The notes under the pieces were generated by a model, which ran no database searches, had not been told where the DNA came from, and was given only the letters and a program-made list of their open reading frames with translations. A stretch of 64,000 nt of DNA from Klebsiella indica. GTDB taxonomy: Bacteria > Pseudomonadota > Gammaproteobacteria > Enterobacterales > Enterobacteriaceae. The translations under genes and the position numbers were made by a program. Shown piece after piece: positions 1 through 9,621 of this stretch. Position 1 is the stretch's first letter. Every line of letters starts with the position of its first letter. The DNA lies in NCBI RefSeq assembly GCF_005860775.1, contig NZ_VCHQ01000001.1, positions 1-64,000 on the forward strand, read 5' to 3'.

Positions 1-520
1 GGTCCAGGTAGCGCTGACGATAGCGCGCTTCCTGATCCTGCAGGCCGTGGAATTTGTCCGGCAGCGGGCGCAGGGCTTTAGTCAGCAGACGCAGTTCGCT
101 GCAATGGATGGAGAGTTCACCGGTTTTGGTTTTGAATAGCTTACCGCGCGCCGCGATGATGTCCCCGAGGTCCCATTTTTTGAACTGCTCGTTGTAGACC
201 CCTTCCACCAGATCGTCACGGGCGATATACAGCTGAATGCGGCCGCCGACATCCTGTAGCGTCACAAAAGAGGCTTTCCCCATGATACGACAGGACATCA
301 TACGGCCAGCAACGGCAACTTCAACGTTCAGCGCTTCCAGCTCTTCGTTTTCTTTCGCATCGAACTCAGCGTGCAGTTGGTCAGAGGTGTGGTCACGACG
401 AAAATCATTCGGGAACGGGATACCCTGCTCACGCAGTGCAGCCAGCTTTTCACGGCGGGCTTTCAGTTCATTATTGAGATCAAGTGCCTCATCGACACCT
501 TGTACTTGTTGTTCAGACAT
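1..520 (-). CDS. lysU: Lysine--tRNA ligase, N-terminal part (cut by window edge)
   Basis: Class II lysyl-tRNA synthetase, which charges tRNA-Lys in the cytoplasm. Only about the first 173 residues are present. The ATG at 520 begins [13 protein letters not shown], followed by the family stretch [20 protein letters not shown] and the OB-fold anticodon-binding domain ([36 protein letters not shown]). E. coli has two paralogues, lysS and lysU. Position beside cadA is that of lysU, but the N-terminal residues ([22 protein letters not shown]) look nearer to LysS, so the symbol rests on synteny. The gene reads off the left edge. Confidence 0.88.
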   Translation of the reverse strand, partial: MSEQQVQGVDEALDLNNELKARREKLAALREQGIPFPNDFRRDHTSDQLHAEFDAKENEELEALNVEVAVAGRMMSCRIMGKASFVTLQDVGGRIQLYIARDDLVEGVYNEQFKKWDLGDIIAARGKLFKTKTGELSIHCSELRLLTKALRPLPDKFHGLQDQEARYRQRYLD

Positions 521-1006
521 ATTGGTTCCTCATAACCCTGCTTGCAAGCTTGTTTCGATAATTGAACCAGTTCACTATCCGGCGAGATCTGTTTCTGGTG
601 CCATTATTACGGAACAATCTTAACGAGACAGGTTTCACTTCTGGCTGATTTCACTCAACCATGGATTTATTATTTTTGTATTAATATTCAATACAATAAG
701 TGATAATTCACGACAGTTCAGACCCCAGTTTTGAGTATTAACGCCTGCATCAGCATCCCGGTACTATGACGCCGTCTCCAGGACATTCCCGGATAGCCGT
801 ACCGTGTATACCCACGCGACAAGCAACGACGGTTAACAAAGCGAGAATGAACACGCCGACGCGCTGCTGCTCAGCGGTATCAACCCCCTGAACCGCATAT
901 CAGGCCGTCTCAGGAAAGCGATATACCACAGCGCGTGGTTGCAAATATGTTCTCCTTGCCCCTTGAAAAAAGGGAAGCGATAAACCACCTCCCTGTTAAA
1001 CATCAA
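521..1006. other. Intergenic region between lysU and cadA
   Basis: About 490 bases with no convincing gene. E. coli carries the peptide transporter gene dtpC (yjdL) at this junction; nothing resembling it is visible. The right end holds the probable cadA terminator. The AT-rich stretch around 650-720 is the likely lysU promoter region. Short open frames on the plus strand here are antisense to lysU or lack family features. Confidence 0.6.
966..995 (-). terminator. Probable rho-independent terminator of cadBA
   Basis: On the minus strand, just past the cadA stop, an AGGGAGG / CTTCCCT stem (6 of 7 pairs) with a 10-base loop is followed directly by a run of T residues (the A run at 966-971 on the plus strand). 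Confidence 0.6.
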
Positions 1007-3154
1007 TTATTTATTGTTCTCTTCTTTCAATACTTTGACAGTATATCGGCCATCTGCCTGACGATAGGCGCCGTGAATATCAGTTTCGAATCCCGGATAA
1101 TGAGCACCGATTTCACACAGCATCTGCAGGAATTCCAGTACAGGGCGACTCTCTTCAGTAATCATTTCACCCGGCATAACCAACGGAACACCAGGTGGAT
1201 ACGGCAGGATCATATTCGCGTTGACGCGGCCCACCATCTCTTCGAGATAAACTTCTTCAGTCTGACCGTGCAACTCCTCCTGGAACGCGGCGTATGGCGT
1301 AATCATCATAGTTGGCAGTACCTCAAACGCGCGGAACATCAGATCCGGAAGGTTATGATGCGCAACCAGTCGGTGAATACGCTCCGCGAGTTCCTGAACA
1401 CGTATATTTTCATAGAATTCAGGATCTTCCCGATACAGTGACGGCAACATGTTTTTCACCCGCAGGTTGAGATCGAACGCGCGTTTAAAATCGGTGAGCG
1501 CACGTAACAGACTCAGCGCTTTCGTTTTGTCGATACCGATACTGAACAGGAATAACAGGTTATACGGACCGGTTTTTTCCACCACGATGCCATGTTCGTC
1601 GAGATATTTCGCCACAATGCTGGCCGGGATCCCGAACGCATCCATAGTGCCATCTTTCTTCATCCCCGGAGTCAGCAGGGTGACTTTGATTGGGTCGAGA
1701 TACATATGTTCGTTGTCGATGTTTTTAAAACCATGCCATGCGCTATCAGAACGTAACGGCCAACATTCAGGATCATCAATGTGTTCCGGCTGCCAGACGT
1801 CAAAGAACCAGCCTTCAGACTCGCCTTTCAGGCGTTTAATCTCTTTGCGGAATTTGATTGAACGCTCTATAGAACCGTTAATCAGGCGCTTACCGGCGTT
1901 GCCCTTCATCATTGCCGCAGCGGTTTCCGTGGAAGCCACTACACCATAATGCGGAGACGTGGTGGTATGCATCATGTAAGCTTCATTAAAGGTTTCTTCG
2001 TTAACATCACCTTTCACATGAATCATGGAAGCCTGAGAGAATGCCGCCAGCAGTTTGTGCGTGGACTGGGTTTCGTAAATCACTTTCCCTTCGACGCGGT
2101 CGCCGCTCATCCCACATTTACCTGCGTAAATTGGCGAGAAGTTGGTGTAAGGCACCCATGCAGAGTCAAAGTGAATAGATTTCACATCCAGGTTTTTTTT
2201 GATGTAATCAGTGTTGTACAGCAGGCCATCGTAAGTGGAATTCGTGATCACCGCATATACCGGCCAGGTGGCGTTTGGCGTCTCTTTCACGCGTTTAGCG
2301 ATAGTCGCGTGCAAGAACTCACTCTGCGGAATGCCGCCAAGAATACCGTAAGCATTACGGGTAGGACGGAAGTAGATTGGCGTAATATCGCTCATCATCA
2401 TTAGATGGGTCAACGATTTGTGGCAGTTGCGGTCAATCAACACGGTGCTACCCGCTGGCGCAGAGTACATTCCAACAATTTTATTGGCGGTAGAGGTGCC
2501 ATTGGTCACCATGTAGCTGCGTTCCGCATTAAAAACGCGAGCGATATACTCTTCAGCTTCTTTGTGTGGGCCGCTGTGGTCCAATAAAGAACCCAGTTCG
2601 GAAACCGAAATCGAGATATCGGATTTCATGGTATTAGAACCAAAGAAATCGTAGAAAATGCTACCTACCGGGCTTTTCTGGAACGCGGTACCGCCCATAT
2701 GGCCGGGAGTACAAAAGGTGTATTTGCCTTCACGTACATATTTAAACAGCGCTTTAGTCAGCGGCGGCAGAATTGTATTAATATACTCATCAGTATTTTG
2801 TTTTATTTTGCTGGCGATATCTTCCGCTGCACCTAACGCATATTCAAAAAAACGCACCTGCATACGCAAATCATTCAGGCTCACATCCAGCGTAGAGTAA
2901 GTATTAGCAAAGGCATACAATGGCATATATTCGTTCATTTTGCTGATATCTTCACACAACTCAAGATTATATTTATCCCAGTCAAAAATAACGCCACACA
3001 GTCGCGCATTGTTTTCAATAAGTTTCAATAAATCATCACGATCATTCGGATACACAATACGGAAATCAAGGTGTTCAAGCGCGCGATGCAATTCACGGAT
3101 GGGCTCTTCTTTGAAGTAAACGCCCATGTGATTCATAATAGCAATAACGTTCAT
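1007..3154 (-). CDS. cadA: Inducible lysine decarboxylase
   Basis: PLP-dependent decarboxylase converting lysine to cadaverine and CO2, consuming a cytoplasmic proton; the enzyme half of the Cad acid-resistance system. The 715-residue protein matches E. coli CadA nearly end to end: N-terminal receiver-like wing domain, then the PLP-binding core with the Schiff-base lysine in STHKLLAAFSQAS, then a C-terminal domain ending in GAYRQADGRYTVKVLKE. The start at 3154 (MNVIAIMNHMG) is preferred over an ATG two codons upstream because it gives the family length. It lies 86 bases after cadB in the same direction, so a cadBA transcript is expected. Confidence 0.97.
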   Translation of the reverse strand: MNVIAIMNHMGVYFKEEPIRELHRALEHLDFRIVYPNDRDDLLKLIENNARLCGVIFDWDKYNLELCEDISKMNEYMPLYAFANTYSTLDVSLNDLRMQVRFFEYALGAAEDIASKIKQNTDEYINTILPPLTKALFKYVREGKYTFCTPGHMGGTAFQKSPVGSIFYDFFGSNTMKSDISISVSELGSLLDHSGPHKEAEEYIARVFNAERSYMVTNGTSTANKIVGMYSAPAGSTVLIDRNCHKSLTHLMMMSDITPIYFRPTRNAYGILGGIPQSEFLHATIAKRVKETPNATWPVYAVITNSTYDGLLYNTDYIKKNLDVKSIHFDSAWVPYTNFSPIYAGKCGMSGDRVEGKVIYETQSTHKLLAAFSQASMIHVKGDVNEETFNEAYMMHTTTSPHYGVVASTETAAAMMKGNAGKRLINGSIERSIKFRKEIKRLKGESEGWFFDVWQPEHIDDPECWPLRSDSAWHGFKNIDNEHMYLDPIKVTLLTPGMKKDGTMDAFGIPASIVAKYLDEHGIVVEKTGPYNLLFLFSIGIDKTKALSLLRALTDFKRAFDLNLRVKNMLPSLYREDPEFYENIRVQELAERIHRLVAHHNLPDLMFRAFEVLPTMMITPYAAFQEELHGQTEEVYLEEMVGRVNANMILPYPPGVPLVMPGEMITEESRPVLEFLQMLCEIGAHYPGFETDIHGAYRQADGRYTVKVLKEENNK

Positions 3155-3240
3155 AGTCAAATCTCCGGATATAGAATCCCCCTCCCGCCACGTTGTGGCA
3201 GATTATGGAAAGGGCCTCAGGAATAGGGTTACTTTACTGA

Positions 3241-4578
3241 TTAATGCGCGCTGGCAGCGTTGTTATCAGTGGAATTGTCGCTACTCTGGCGCTGATGCAT
3301 TTTGCAACCGTAAAACATCAAGATAATCAGACTGACGATAAAAGTACCCGCCAGCTCAAAGGAACTTGCCCCCATTAGCGCGATAAAACAGAATACACAG
3401 CCCAGAATCGAGCAAATCAGGCTGACAAAGTTGCGAATGTTAATACCTTCAAAACGAATCAGATCAACACAGGAATAAAAATAAGGCAGCATGGTCAGTA
3501 ACACCGCGATGCCGGTCAGCTCCCCGAATAAATCTGACGCTTTACCGCCAGTGGAATTCATCAGCGTAATAAGTACCATCAGCGCAGTCATTTTTACTCC
3601 CGCCAGCAGCAAGCCTTTTTTCGGAATACCGTTGCTATCGACTTCACCATATACCGCAGGGAAATTACCATCGTTAGCCGCACGCACGCCAGCCTGACCC
3701 ACCAGCATCATCCATGAACCCAGAGATGTCAGGCAGGCGAAGGCGGTGAAAGCGGACACCATCGGTGCAGCCCAGCCGCCGAGTATGGTTGAAGCGCTGA
3801 TGGCAAATGGCGCGCCGGATGCGGCCATCTTAGAGGCAGGATACATACCGACCATAACCTGAGTTGCGGCAATATAGACAATACCGGCCATCGCTGTACC
3901 CAGCATCGTAGCCAATGGCACGGTACGTTTCGGATTGCTCACCATGCCGGTACTGACCGCTGCCGATTCCACCCCCACAAAAGCCCACAGGCAGAGCAAG
4001 ATACTTTTGATAACCGCGTGACTATCCGTAGCGTGAGAGGTATTCCAGTTCTCCTGATAAGTGGCAACATCAAACCAGTGCCAGCCGACAATCGCCGTCA
4101 TCACAACCGGAATAAGTACCAGTACCAACCCAATCGTCGTCAATCGGCTAACCCATGTTCCGCCGAGCATATTAACAAAAGTAAAAATCCATACGATAGC
4201 AATACAGGCAATCCCTGCTGGCACTGGGTTATTTAACACAGGAAAGAATGTCGATAAATAAGAAACGGCGGTAATTCCGATAGCCAGGTTACCAATCCAG
4301 TTTGCATGATAATAAAGCACACCAGTTTGAAAACCGAATGCCGGTGATATTTCACCAGCATAAGCAATTGGCCCTCCCTGTTGTGGGTTTTTGGTCGCCA
4401 GACGGGCATAAACGTAAGCCAGTGACATTGCGCCAATAGTAGAAATCACCCATCCCCAGATAGAAATACCACCGATACTGGCCAGGTTTGCAGGTAATAG
4501 TGCAATACCGCTCCCCATCATATTACCGGCTACTACACCGGTACAGGCAAACAGCCCTATCTTCTTCGCTGAACTCAT
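3241..4578 (-). CDS. cadB: Cadaverine/lysine antiporter
   Basis: APC-family inner-membrane antiporter that exchanges internal cadaverine for external lysine. The 445-residue protein is polytopic and begins MSSAKKIGLFACTGVVAGNM, with the family's GSGIALLP motif in the first helix. The ATG at 4578 is preceded by AGGAGAAAAGAAAAC, a good ribosome binding site, so an 11-residue upstream extension of the open frame is rejected. First gene of the cadBA transcript, divided from its activator cadC by about 360 bases. Confidence 0.96.
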   Translation of the reverse strand: MSSAKKIGLFACTGVVAGNMMGSGIALLPANLASIGGISIWGWVISTIGAMSLAYVYARLATKNPQQGGPIAYAGEISPAFGFQTGVLYYHANWIGNLAIGITAVSYLSTFFPVLNNPVPAGIACIAIVWIFTFVNMLGGTWVSRLTTIGLVLVLIPVVMTAIVGWHWFDVATYQENWNTSHATDSHAVIKSILLCLWAFVGVESAAVSTGMVSNPKRTVPLATMLGTAMAGIVYIAATQVMVGMYPASKMAASGAPFAISASTILGGWAAPMVSAFTAFACLTSLGSWMMLVGQAGVRAANDGNFPAVYGEVDSNGIPKKGLLLAGVKMTALMVLITLMNSTGGKASDLFGELTGIAVLLTMLPYFYSCVDLIRFEGINIRNFVSLICSILGCVFCFIALMGASSFELAGTFIVSLIILMFYGCKMHQRQSSDNSTDNNAASAH

Positions 4579-4939
4579 GTTTTCTTTTCTCCTACGTTTA
4601 TTTGGAGGCACAGATCATGATGATAAATTTTTATTGATCCGACCAACTCCAAACCAGATTACGTCCGGATGAAAAATAAGTCATAAAGATAAAGTGAAAT
4701 AATTAAAAACATCAAACAAATGATATATTGACCTTTTTCTCGTAACATATCAGGATGGCAAGTTGACATCATAAAAAGATAAATATTGTTTATTTACAGA
4801 AGGTTAAAAACACCATCACCTGTTGCGAAAATGTTGCAATTTCAAAAGATGAGCCAAGAAATAAAACAACCAGGTATATTATAAGAAACACAATATTAAC
4901 CTCATTATGCTCAAAATAATGACCATGATGAGAATTTAC
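4579..4939 (-). promoter_or_regulatory. cadBA promoter/CadC target region
   Basis: A 361-base very AT-rich gap between cadB and cadC, both on the minus strand. In E. coli the equivalent region carries the CadC-activated, H-NS-repressed Pcad promoter. AT-richness and position agree, but I did not identify individual CadC sites. Confidence 0.55.
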
Positions 4940-6451
4940 TTATTCTGAAGCGAGAAAGTTATCGAGATAGGGTACTACGCGGGTAACCGAGGTCTGGAAT
5001 ACCGCATTTTCAATCCAGTAAAATGTATTCTCACCTGGACGTAAATTAAATGCTGTCAGATAGGCATCGGCAGCCTCCCGGTTCTGCCCTTTCATTTCAT
5101 AGACTTTACCTAACAGCACATAGTTCATCCATGACATTTCCAGATCAATCCCGGCATTAATGGCCTGATAGGCTTCATCCACTTTTCCTTTGCTCAACAT
5201 GTCTACTGTTTTAATTTGATAAAATATGGCCATATCTTTAATTACTGGCATATTCCCTACGCGACTTATTTCACTATAAAGATCAACCAACTGTTTATCG
5301 GTCAACGGCTGCTGTGAATGGCGTAATACATCCACCAGCGCTTTTTCTGCCCAGGCATAGGTAAAATCCGGAGACAGTTTATTCACATCATCAAGTAAAC
5401 TACTGGCTCTTTTCAGTGAATCAACATCTCCGTTCATTAATAGTTGATGTGCCTGATAAAAATAAGTAAGGGCAATGCTCTGCGAAGGTTGAAATTGCCT
5501 TAACATCTCCTGCATACGTGCCGGCCACGGCTGCTTCAGCACCTCCGACAGGCTACTCAGCAGATCGTTCTGAATTGACAGTTGATTATCGCTAGTCACG
5601 AAATAGCGCTTGTCCATCATCGTCGAACCATCTGCGTTATCCACCACCTTAACCGACATAAAGCACTGCTGGGCGCGATAGTGACGTTGATTCACAAACT
5701 CAATGGTCAACGTTTTTCCGGAACTGCTCGGCTCATTAATGTTGTAGTTGGTTTTATCATGCACCATAAAGGTGGAGAAGGTATTTAGCGAAGTGGTAAT
5801 CAGACTCCCTAACCCAATGGCATACGCGTGTTGAGACGACCAGTTGTTACAGGTATTGCCGGTGAGCAGATGAATATCAATATCACGCGGGTTAAGTAGT
5901 AATCGTGCCTTCGCAACGGGTGGACGTGATTCCAGAGTCGATAAAGCTACCAGCGCCACGCAACTCCCGAGCGCTAACAAAAAAAGTACCCAGACAATAA
6001 ACGCGTTCACACGCGTGCATTTTTCCGATGTCGCATTTGGAATAGCATCTGACGCTGCGTCTACCGGTGGGGTGGAAAGGGACTCTGTTTCTACGGAAAA
6101 ATTCTGCGTCAATGCTTCTCCGTCTTCCGTACACCAGATGACCGGCACCGTCAGTTTATAGCCGCGTTTAGGTACTGTAGCAATATATTCCAGTTTGCTA
6201 TCATCACCATCTTTCAACGACTTGCGCAGTTCAGAAATACTCTGCGTCACGACGTGACTGGTGACAACGTTGCGAGTCCAGACATTATCAATAAGCTCAT
6301 CACGACTCAGCACTTCGCCAGGGTGGCGAGCAAAAAAAACCAGAAGGTCGATTAAGCGCGGTTCGAGAGTGAGGTGACGCTCCTTACGGCTGATCTGATT
6401 AACAGAGGGAGTAACCAGCCATTCTCCAACGCGAACAACAGGTTGTTGCAT
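4940..6451 (-). CDS. cadC: Membrane-anchored pH/lysine-responsive activator of cadBA
   Basis: ToxR-type one-component regulator. Residues 1-105 form an OmpR/PhoB-like winged-helix domain (PRLIDLLVFFARHPGEVLSR, KLEYIATVPKRGYKL). A linker follows, then one transmembrane helix at about 149-172, then a periplasmic sensor domain of about 330 residues. Two periplasmic cysteines (Cys201, Cys263) probably correspond to the redox-active pair that controls E. coli CadC. The start MQQPVVRVGEWLV at 6451 is the canonical one; the frame stays open 17 codons upstream. The 503-residue length is slightly under the E. coli 512. Confidence 0.95.
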   Translation of the reverse strand: MQQPVVRVGEWLVTPSVNQISRKERHLTLEPRLIDLLVFFARHPGEVLSRDELIDNVWTRNVVTSHVVTQSISELRKSLKDGDDSKLEYIATVPKRGYKLTVPVIWCTEDGEALTQNFSVETESLSTPPVDAASDAIPNATSEKCTRVNAFIVWVLFLLALGSCVALVALSTLESRPPVAKARLLLNPRDIDIHLLTGNTCNNWSSQHAYAIGLGSLITTSLNTFSTFMVHDKTNYNINEPSSSGKTLTIEFVNQRHYRAQQCFMSVKVVDNADGSTMMDKRYFVTSDNQLSIQNDLLSSLSEVLKQPWPARMQEMLRQFQPSQSIALTYFYQAHQLLMNGDVDSLKRASSLLDDVNKLSPDFTYAWAEKALVDVLRHSQQPLTDKQLVDLYSEISRVGNMPVIKDMAIFYQIKTVDMLSKGKVDEAYQAINAGIDLEMSWMNYVLLGKVYEMKGQNREAADAYLTAFNLRPGENTFYWIENAVFQTSVTRVVPYLDNFLASE

Positions 6452-6882
6452 AAACAAACGTCCAGGGACGGAAAAGAGTGGCGCGATGATAACACATTCC
6501 ACCTACGTGATTATGATGGGGGTCATGACCTTGAAGGCGAGATATTGCTCTTCGTTTTTTACAATTCATAGTGATAGAGCTCAGAACATTCCCGGCCCTG
6601 GCAAAATAAACGCATTTGTTCCCACGATACTTCATCTCGTCACTGCTTCATGCTCCAATCCACTGATTTCAGGAAATGCTCATCACTCGTAACCGCTACC
6701 CTAATACCGCCTGAAATATGCCGTGAACACCACCTTATCTCCTGCGAATTTGTGACCGGGGCAAGGGTTAAGCGCAACAATCATCGCCGTTCTGTGGGGA
6801 TATGCTATTTTTAAGTCGCCTGACAGAGAGCAGGCCGCCGAACAGATAACCGGAAATAGCGCCTCACCCGCAGCGGAAAGGA
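6452..6882. other. Gap upstream of cadC, possible decayed permease tail
   Basis: About 430 bases. The left part is the likely cadC promoter. On the plus strand, from about 6760 to 6903, a frame reads GLSATIIAVLWGYAIFKS followed by a polar tail and a stop just inside the GNAT start. It resembles the end of a membrane transporter but follows a stop codon and has no upstream body, so it may be a relic. Low confidence. Confidence 0.25.
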
Positions 6883-7758
6883 ATGTCGACGATGATCTAT
6901 AAATTAGTTAAGCAAATTGTGCACGATGACGTTTTGAGAAATAGCTTTATTGACCTCGCAATTAAAACCTTCGATCTCTCCTTTAAAGAGTGGTACCACA
7001 AAGGATACTGGACCGACGCCTATATTCCTTATGCCCTGGTGAACAACAATAAAGTGATTGCTAATGCCTCCGCCAATATTATCGATCTTGTCTGGCGGAA
7101 CGAACCCCGACGCTATATTCAAATCGGTACCGTGATGACCGATGTGGATCATCGGAATAAGGGGCTGGCCGGGCAGCTCATCAGGCAGATTCTGGCGGAC
7201 TGGCAGAATAAAGCCGACGCTTTTTTCTTGTTCGCCAACCCAACAACCGTTGATTTTTATCCACAATTCGGTTTCAGGCGCACAGATGAGCATCAATATA
7301 TCCTGCCAGTAATGCCAACGGCGGGTGACTTTCGCAAGCTCGATATGGACCAGCCAGAAGAAGTCGCACTATTGCAGCGCTACTATCAAAAATCGAACCC
7401 CTTTTCACAATTGCGAATACAGCATAACTTCGGATTATTGATGTTCTACTGCTCCGCCTTTATGAAACACTTCGTCTATTTTTCTGAAAAGAATCAGGCT
7501 GTCGCAATAGCGATGCAGCACGGCCCGGCACTTATCTGTTTCGATATTTTTTGCGATAACGGCGGTTCCCTGGCAGGCATTATAAATGAACTCGCCGACG
7601 CGCATACCTATCAAGCTATTCTGGGTTTTACCCCAAAAGAAGGGCGGGCTGGCGAATATGAAAAAATAGAAGGTGAAGATATTTTATTTATCTACCCGCA
7701 CAAAGAAAATATCTTCGCAGAGAATAAGCTAATGTTTCCGCTGTTATCCCACGCCTGA
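6883..7758 (+). CDS. GNAT family N-acetyltransferase
   Basis: A 291-residue protein whose N-terminal half has the GNAT fold. The acetyl-CoA motif is in the stretch VMTDVDHRNKGLAGQLI, followed by FFLFANPTTVDFYPQFGFRR, typical of motif B. The C-terminal half (from about residue 150) is a separate domain, as in Eis-like or two-domain GNAT proteins; its substrate is unknown. A start at 6892 (MIYKLVK) is also possible, because AAAGGA lies nearer the right spacing for it. Isolated gene, transcribed away from cadC. Confidence 0.8.
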   Translation: MSTMIYKLVKQIVHDDVLRNSFIDLAIKTFDLSFKEWYHKGYWTDAYIPYALVNNNKVIANASANIIDLVWRNEPRRYIQIGTVMTDVDHRNKGLAGQLIRQILADWQNKADAFFLFANPTTVDFYPQFGFRRTDEHQYILPVMPTAGDFRKLDMDQPEEVALLQRYYQKSNPFSQLRIQHNFGLLMFYCSAFMKHFVYFSEKNQAVAIAMQHGPALICFDIFCDNGGSLAGIINELADAHTYQAILGFTPKEGRAGEYEKIEGEDILFIYPHKENIFAENKLMFPLLSHA

Positions 7759-7854
7759 CCCATGCCACCGCCGCCTCCTGGCGGCTGTACCCTCCTTCTC
7801 TGCGCCGACCACCCTGTGATGATTCAGCGCCATTTACACCATGAAAACGCGATA

Positions 7855-8343
7855 TTATTCCGCCGCCAGCCACCGTTCAAACGCCTGTAACGCCAATTCG
7901 TTGATCCCATTTTCCGACGGCCTCACCAGACAAAAGCGCTTACTCAACCGATGGGATATCGGCCAGGGCGCCACTAATTGCCCATTTTCAAGTTCATTTT
8001 CGACATAAACATGCGGCACCAGCGCAACACCCTGCCCGGCGAGGGCAGCGGCAATCGCCATTTCGTGCAGATCGTAACGGACACCTTGTGCCGGATTATT
8101 CAACGTGATCCCTCTCTCATCAGCGTAGAGACGCCACGCATCGGGATTCTGCCGTCGGTGAATGCGCGGTAGCGCGCTCAACTTGCTGGCGAAATGGCCT
8201 CCGGTGAGTAACGCCGGATGACAGACCGGCACCAACCTTTCCTCAAACAGAAAACGCATACGCATCCCGGCCCACGCGGCGGGTGTAGCGCAACGGCATC
8301 CGGTACAAAAACGGATAAAAACGCCAACGCCGGAATAGCGCAT
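7855..8343 (-). pseudogene. LysR-family regulator remnant (effector-binding domain only)
   Basis: The frame encodes the C-terminal half of a GcvA/AmpR-type LysR regulator: FLFEERLVPVCHPALL, then DLHEMAIAAALAGQGVALVPH, and the end LALQAFERWLAAE. The first 25 or so residues look scrambled (a segment that should read like 'D-A-V-I-R-F-G-D-G' is degenerate), and no helix-turn-helix domain is found upstream (8344-8800, minus strand). It is therefore read as a truncated, probably non-functional gene. Any original target is unknown. Confidence 0.7.
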
Positions 8344-8451
8344 TGCTTAACGTTCTGGAAAGTGTCTCTGAAGGAGAAATAAATATTTAAACGACGCGGC
8401 AGAAAACAGTGAAGATATTCATCGTTCTATACGGAAACGGAAAAGGTTACA

Positions 8452-8685
8452 TTACTTTCTCAGGAGGTTCCTTGCCGGATATCCACTGTGCCGGTGAGCG
8501 CCGGGATTCATCGCCGCCTGCTGCACTTCTTCATTTATCTTCAATCGTAGATTGGTTGGCAAAAAATGGCGGTGTAGCATCGTACCGGCAAATTTTACCG
8601 TCTGTGAGTAAACAATTACCCTCACGCCACACCAGATAAAGCTGGCGATCGGCTGTTCCCTGGGCTGTTCCAGGCTCTCTTCCAT
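8452..8685 (-). CDS. Possible small protein, unknown
   Basis: A 77-residue frame starting MEESLEQPREQPIASFI. The only support is a strong purine-rich ribosome binding site (GGGAGGGGAGGT) directly before the ATG at 8685. The composition is basic toward the end, with no recognisable domain, signal or clear membrane helix. It lies between the LysR remnant and cytochrome c1. It may be a decay product, so it is offered with low confidence. Confidence 0.25.
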   Translation of the reverse strand: MEESLEQPREQPIASFIWCGVRVIVYSQTVKFAGTMLHRHFLPTNLRLKINEEVQQAAMNPGAHRHSGYPARNLLRK

Positions 8686-8809
8686 ACCTCCCCTCCCTGA
8701 TGTTGTAAACAAAGAAACAGCGTTACTGTAATGCCACATTATGAAGATATTATGTGGTCAACTTGATGCATTTCTCATTTATCGTCAGTCGCAATAAAAA
8801 CGCCGCTGT

Positions 8810-9619
8810 TCACTCTCGCTCATGCGGCGAGCGTCTCTTCATTCGGCGTAGCAGCCAGAGCAGTCCCAGCATAATGGCGAGATAGCCCATAACGTAAGTG
8901 CCTTGTTGTTTTCGCCCGGAAAGATCCGGGTCAGCGACCCATGCCAGAAATGCAGTGACATCCCTGGCGTACTGCGCCTCCGTTTCCGCTATCTGCGACG
9001 CCGGGTGCCATTTTATCTCGCCGTCGGAAAGCGGTTTCGGCATATTCATCACCCCACCTGGAAAATAGCGATTAGCTTTCATTTCAGGATCGTCAGGCAG
9101 GTAACCGGTTAATAGCGCAAAGACGTAATCCGCGCCCTGATCCGTATAGGGCAGAAAGGCATCAAACAAGAATTGCGGAAAACCACGATCGTAGGAACGG
9201 GCCCGGACGATATAGCTCAGGTCAACGGGTTCCGCGCCGTTATTGAAGTATCGCGCTTCCCGCTCATTGAGATAAGGCGAAATAAAGCTGTCATTTAGCG
9301 TCCCGTCCCGCTCCCCCACCTGGCCATCATCCTGAATCTCAGGGAACTGATAGCCGCTGGCGATACTTTTTGCCTCTTCAGGCGTGAGTTCAGGGCCGCC
9401 GGGCCGGGTCAGATTGCGAAAAGTAAGGTGTTTCATACCGTGGCAGGCACGACATTTCTCTTCATACACCTGCAGGCCGCGCCGCAGTTGTTGTTTATCA
9501 TACTGGCCGACAATACCGCTAAAGCTCCAGTCCTGCCGTTCAGGCACCGCCTCTTTCGTACCGGTCGCGCCTGATGCCAAAAGAGATAAGCACAGAATGC
9601 TGAATACCAGTCGTTTCAT
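8810..9619 (-). CDS. petC: Cytochrome c1 of a bc1 complex
   Basis: Haem-bearing subunit of ubiquinol:cytochrome c oxidoreductase, passing electrons from the Rieske centre to a periplasmic acceptor. The 269-residue protein starts MKRLVFSILCLSLLASG (signal peptide). It carries one covalent haem site CRACH at residues 56-60 and the axial-Met region GGVMNMPKPL at 188-197. It ends in a transmembrane anchor (YVMGYLAIMLGLLWLLRR). The family motif YIVRARSYDRG is also present. The start at 9619 lies 2 bases past the cytochrome b stop; an upstream extension would overlap cytochrome b. Last gene of the array. Haem attachment would need the Ccm system encoded elsewhere. Confidence 0.93.
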   Translation of the reverse strand: MKRLVFSILCLSLLASGATGTKEAVPERQDWSFSGIVGQYDKQQLRRGLQVYEEKCRACHGMKHLTFRNLTRPGGPELTPEEAKSIASGYQFPEIQDDGQVGERDGTLNDSFISPYLNEREARYFNNGAEPVDLSYIVRARSYDRGFPQFLFDAFLPYTDQGADYVFALLTGYLPDDPEMKANRYFPGGVMNMPKPLSDGEIKWHPASQIAETEAQYARDVTAFLAWVADPDLSGRKQQGTYVMGYLAIMLGLLWLLRRMKRRSPHERE

Positions 9620-9621
9620 TG

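Noticed and set aside
700-960. IS110-like transposase relic before cadA
   Set aside because: A short RISGRLRKAIYHSAW reading recalls IS110-type proteins, but it is isolated, interrupted by stops nearby and lacks any DEDD motif context.
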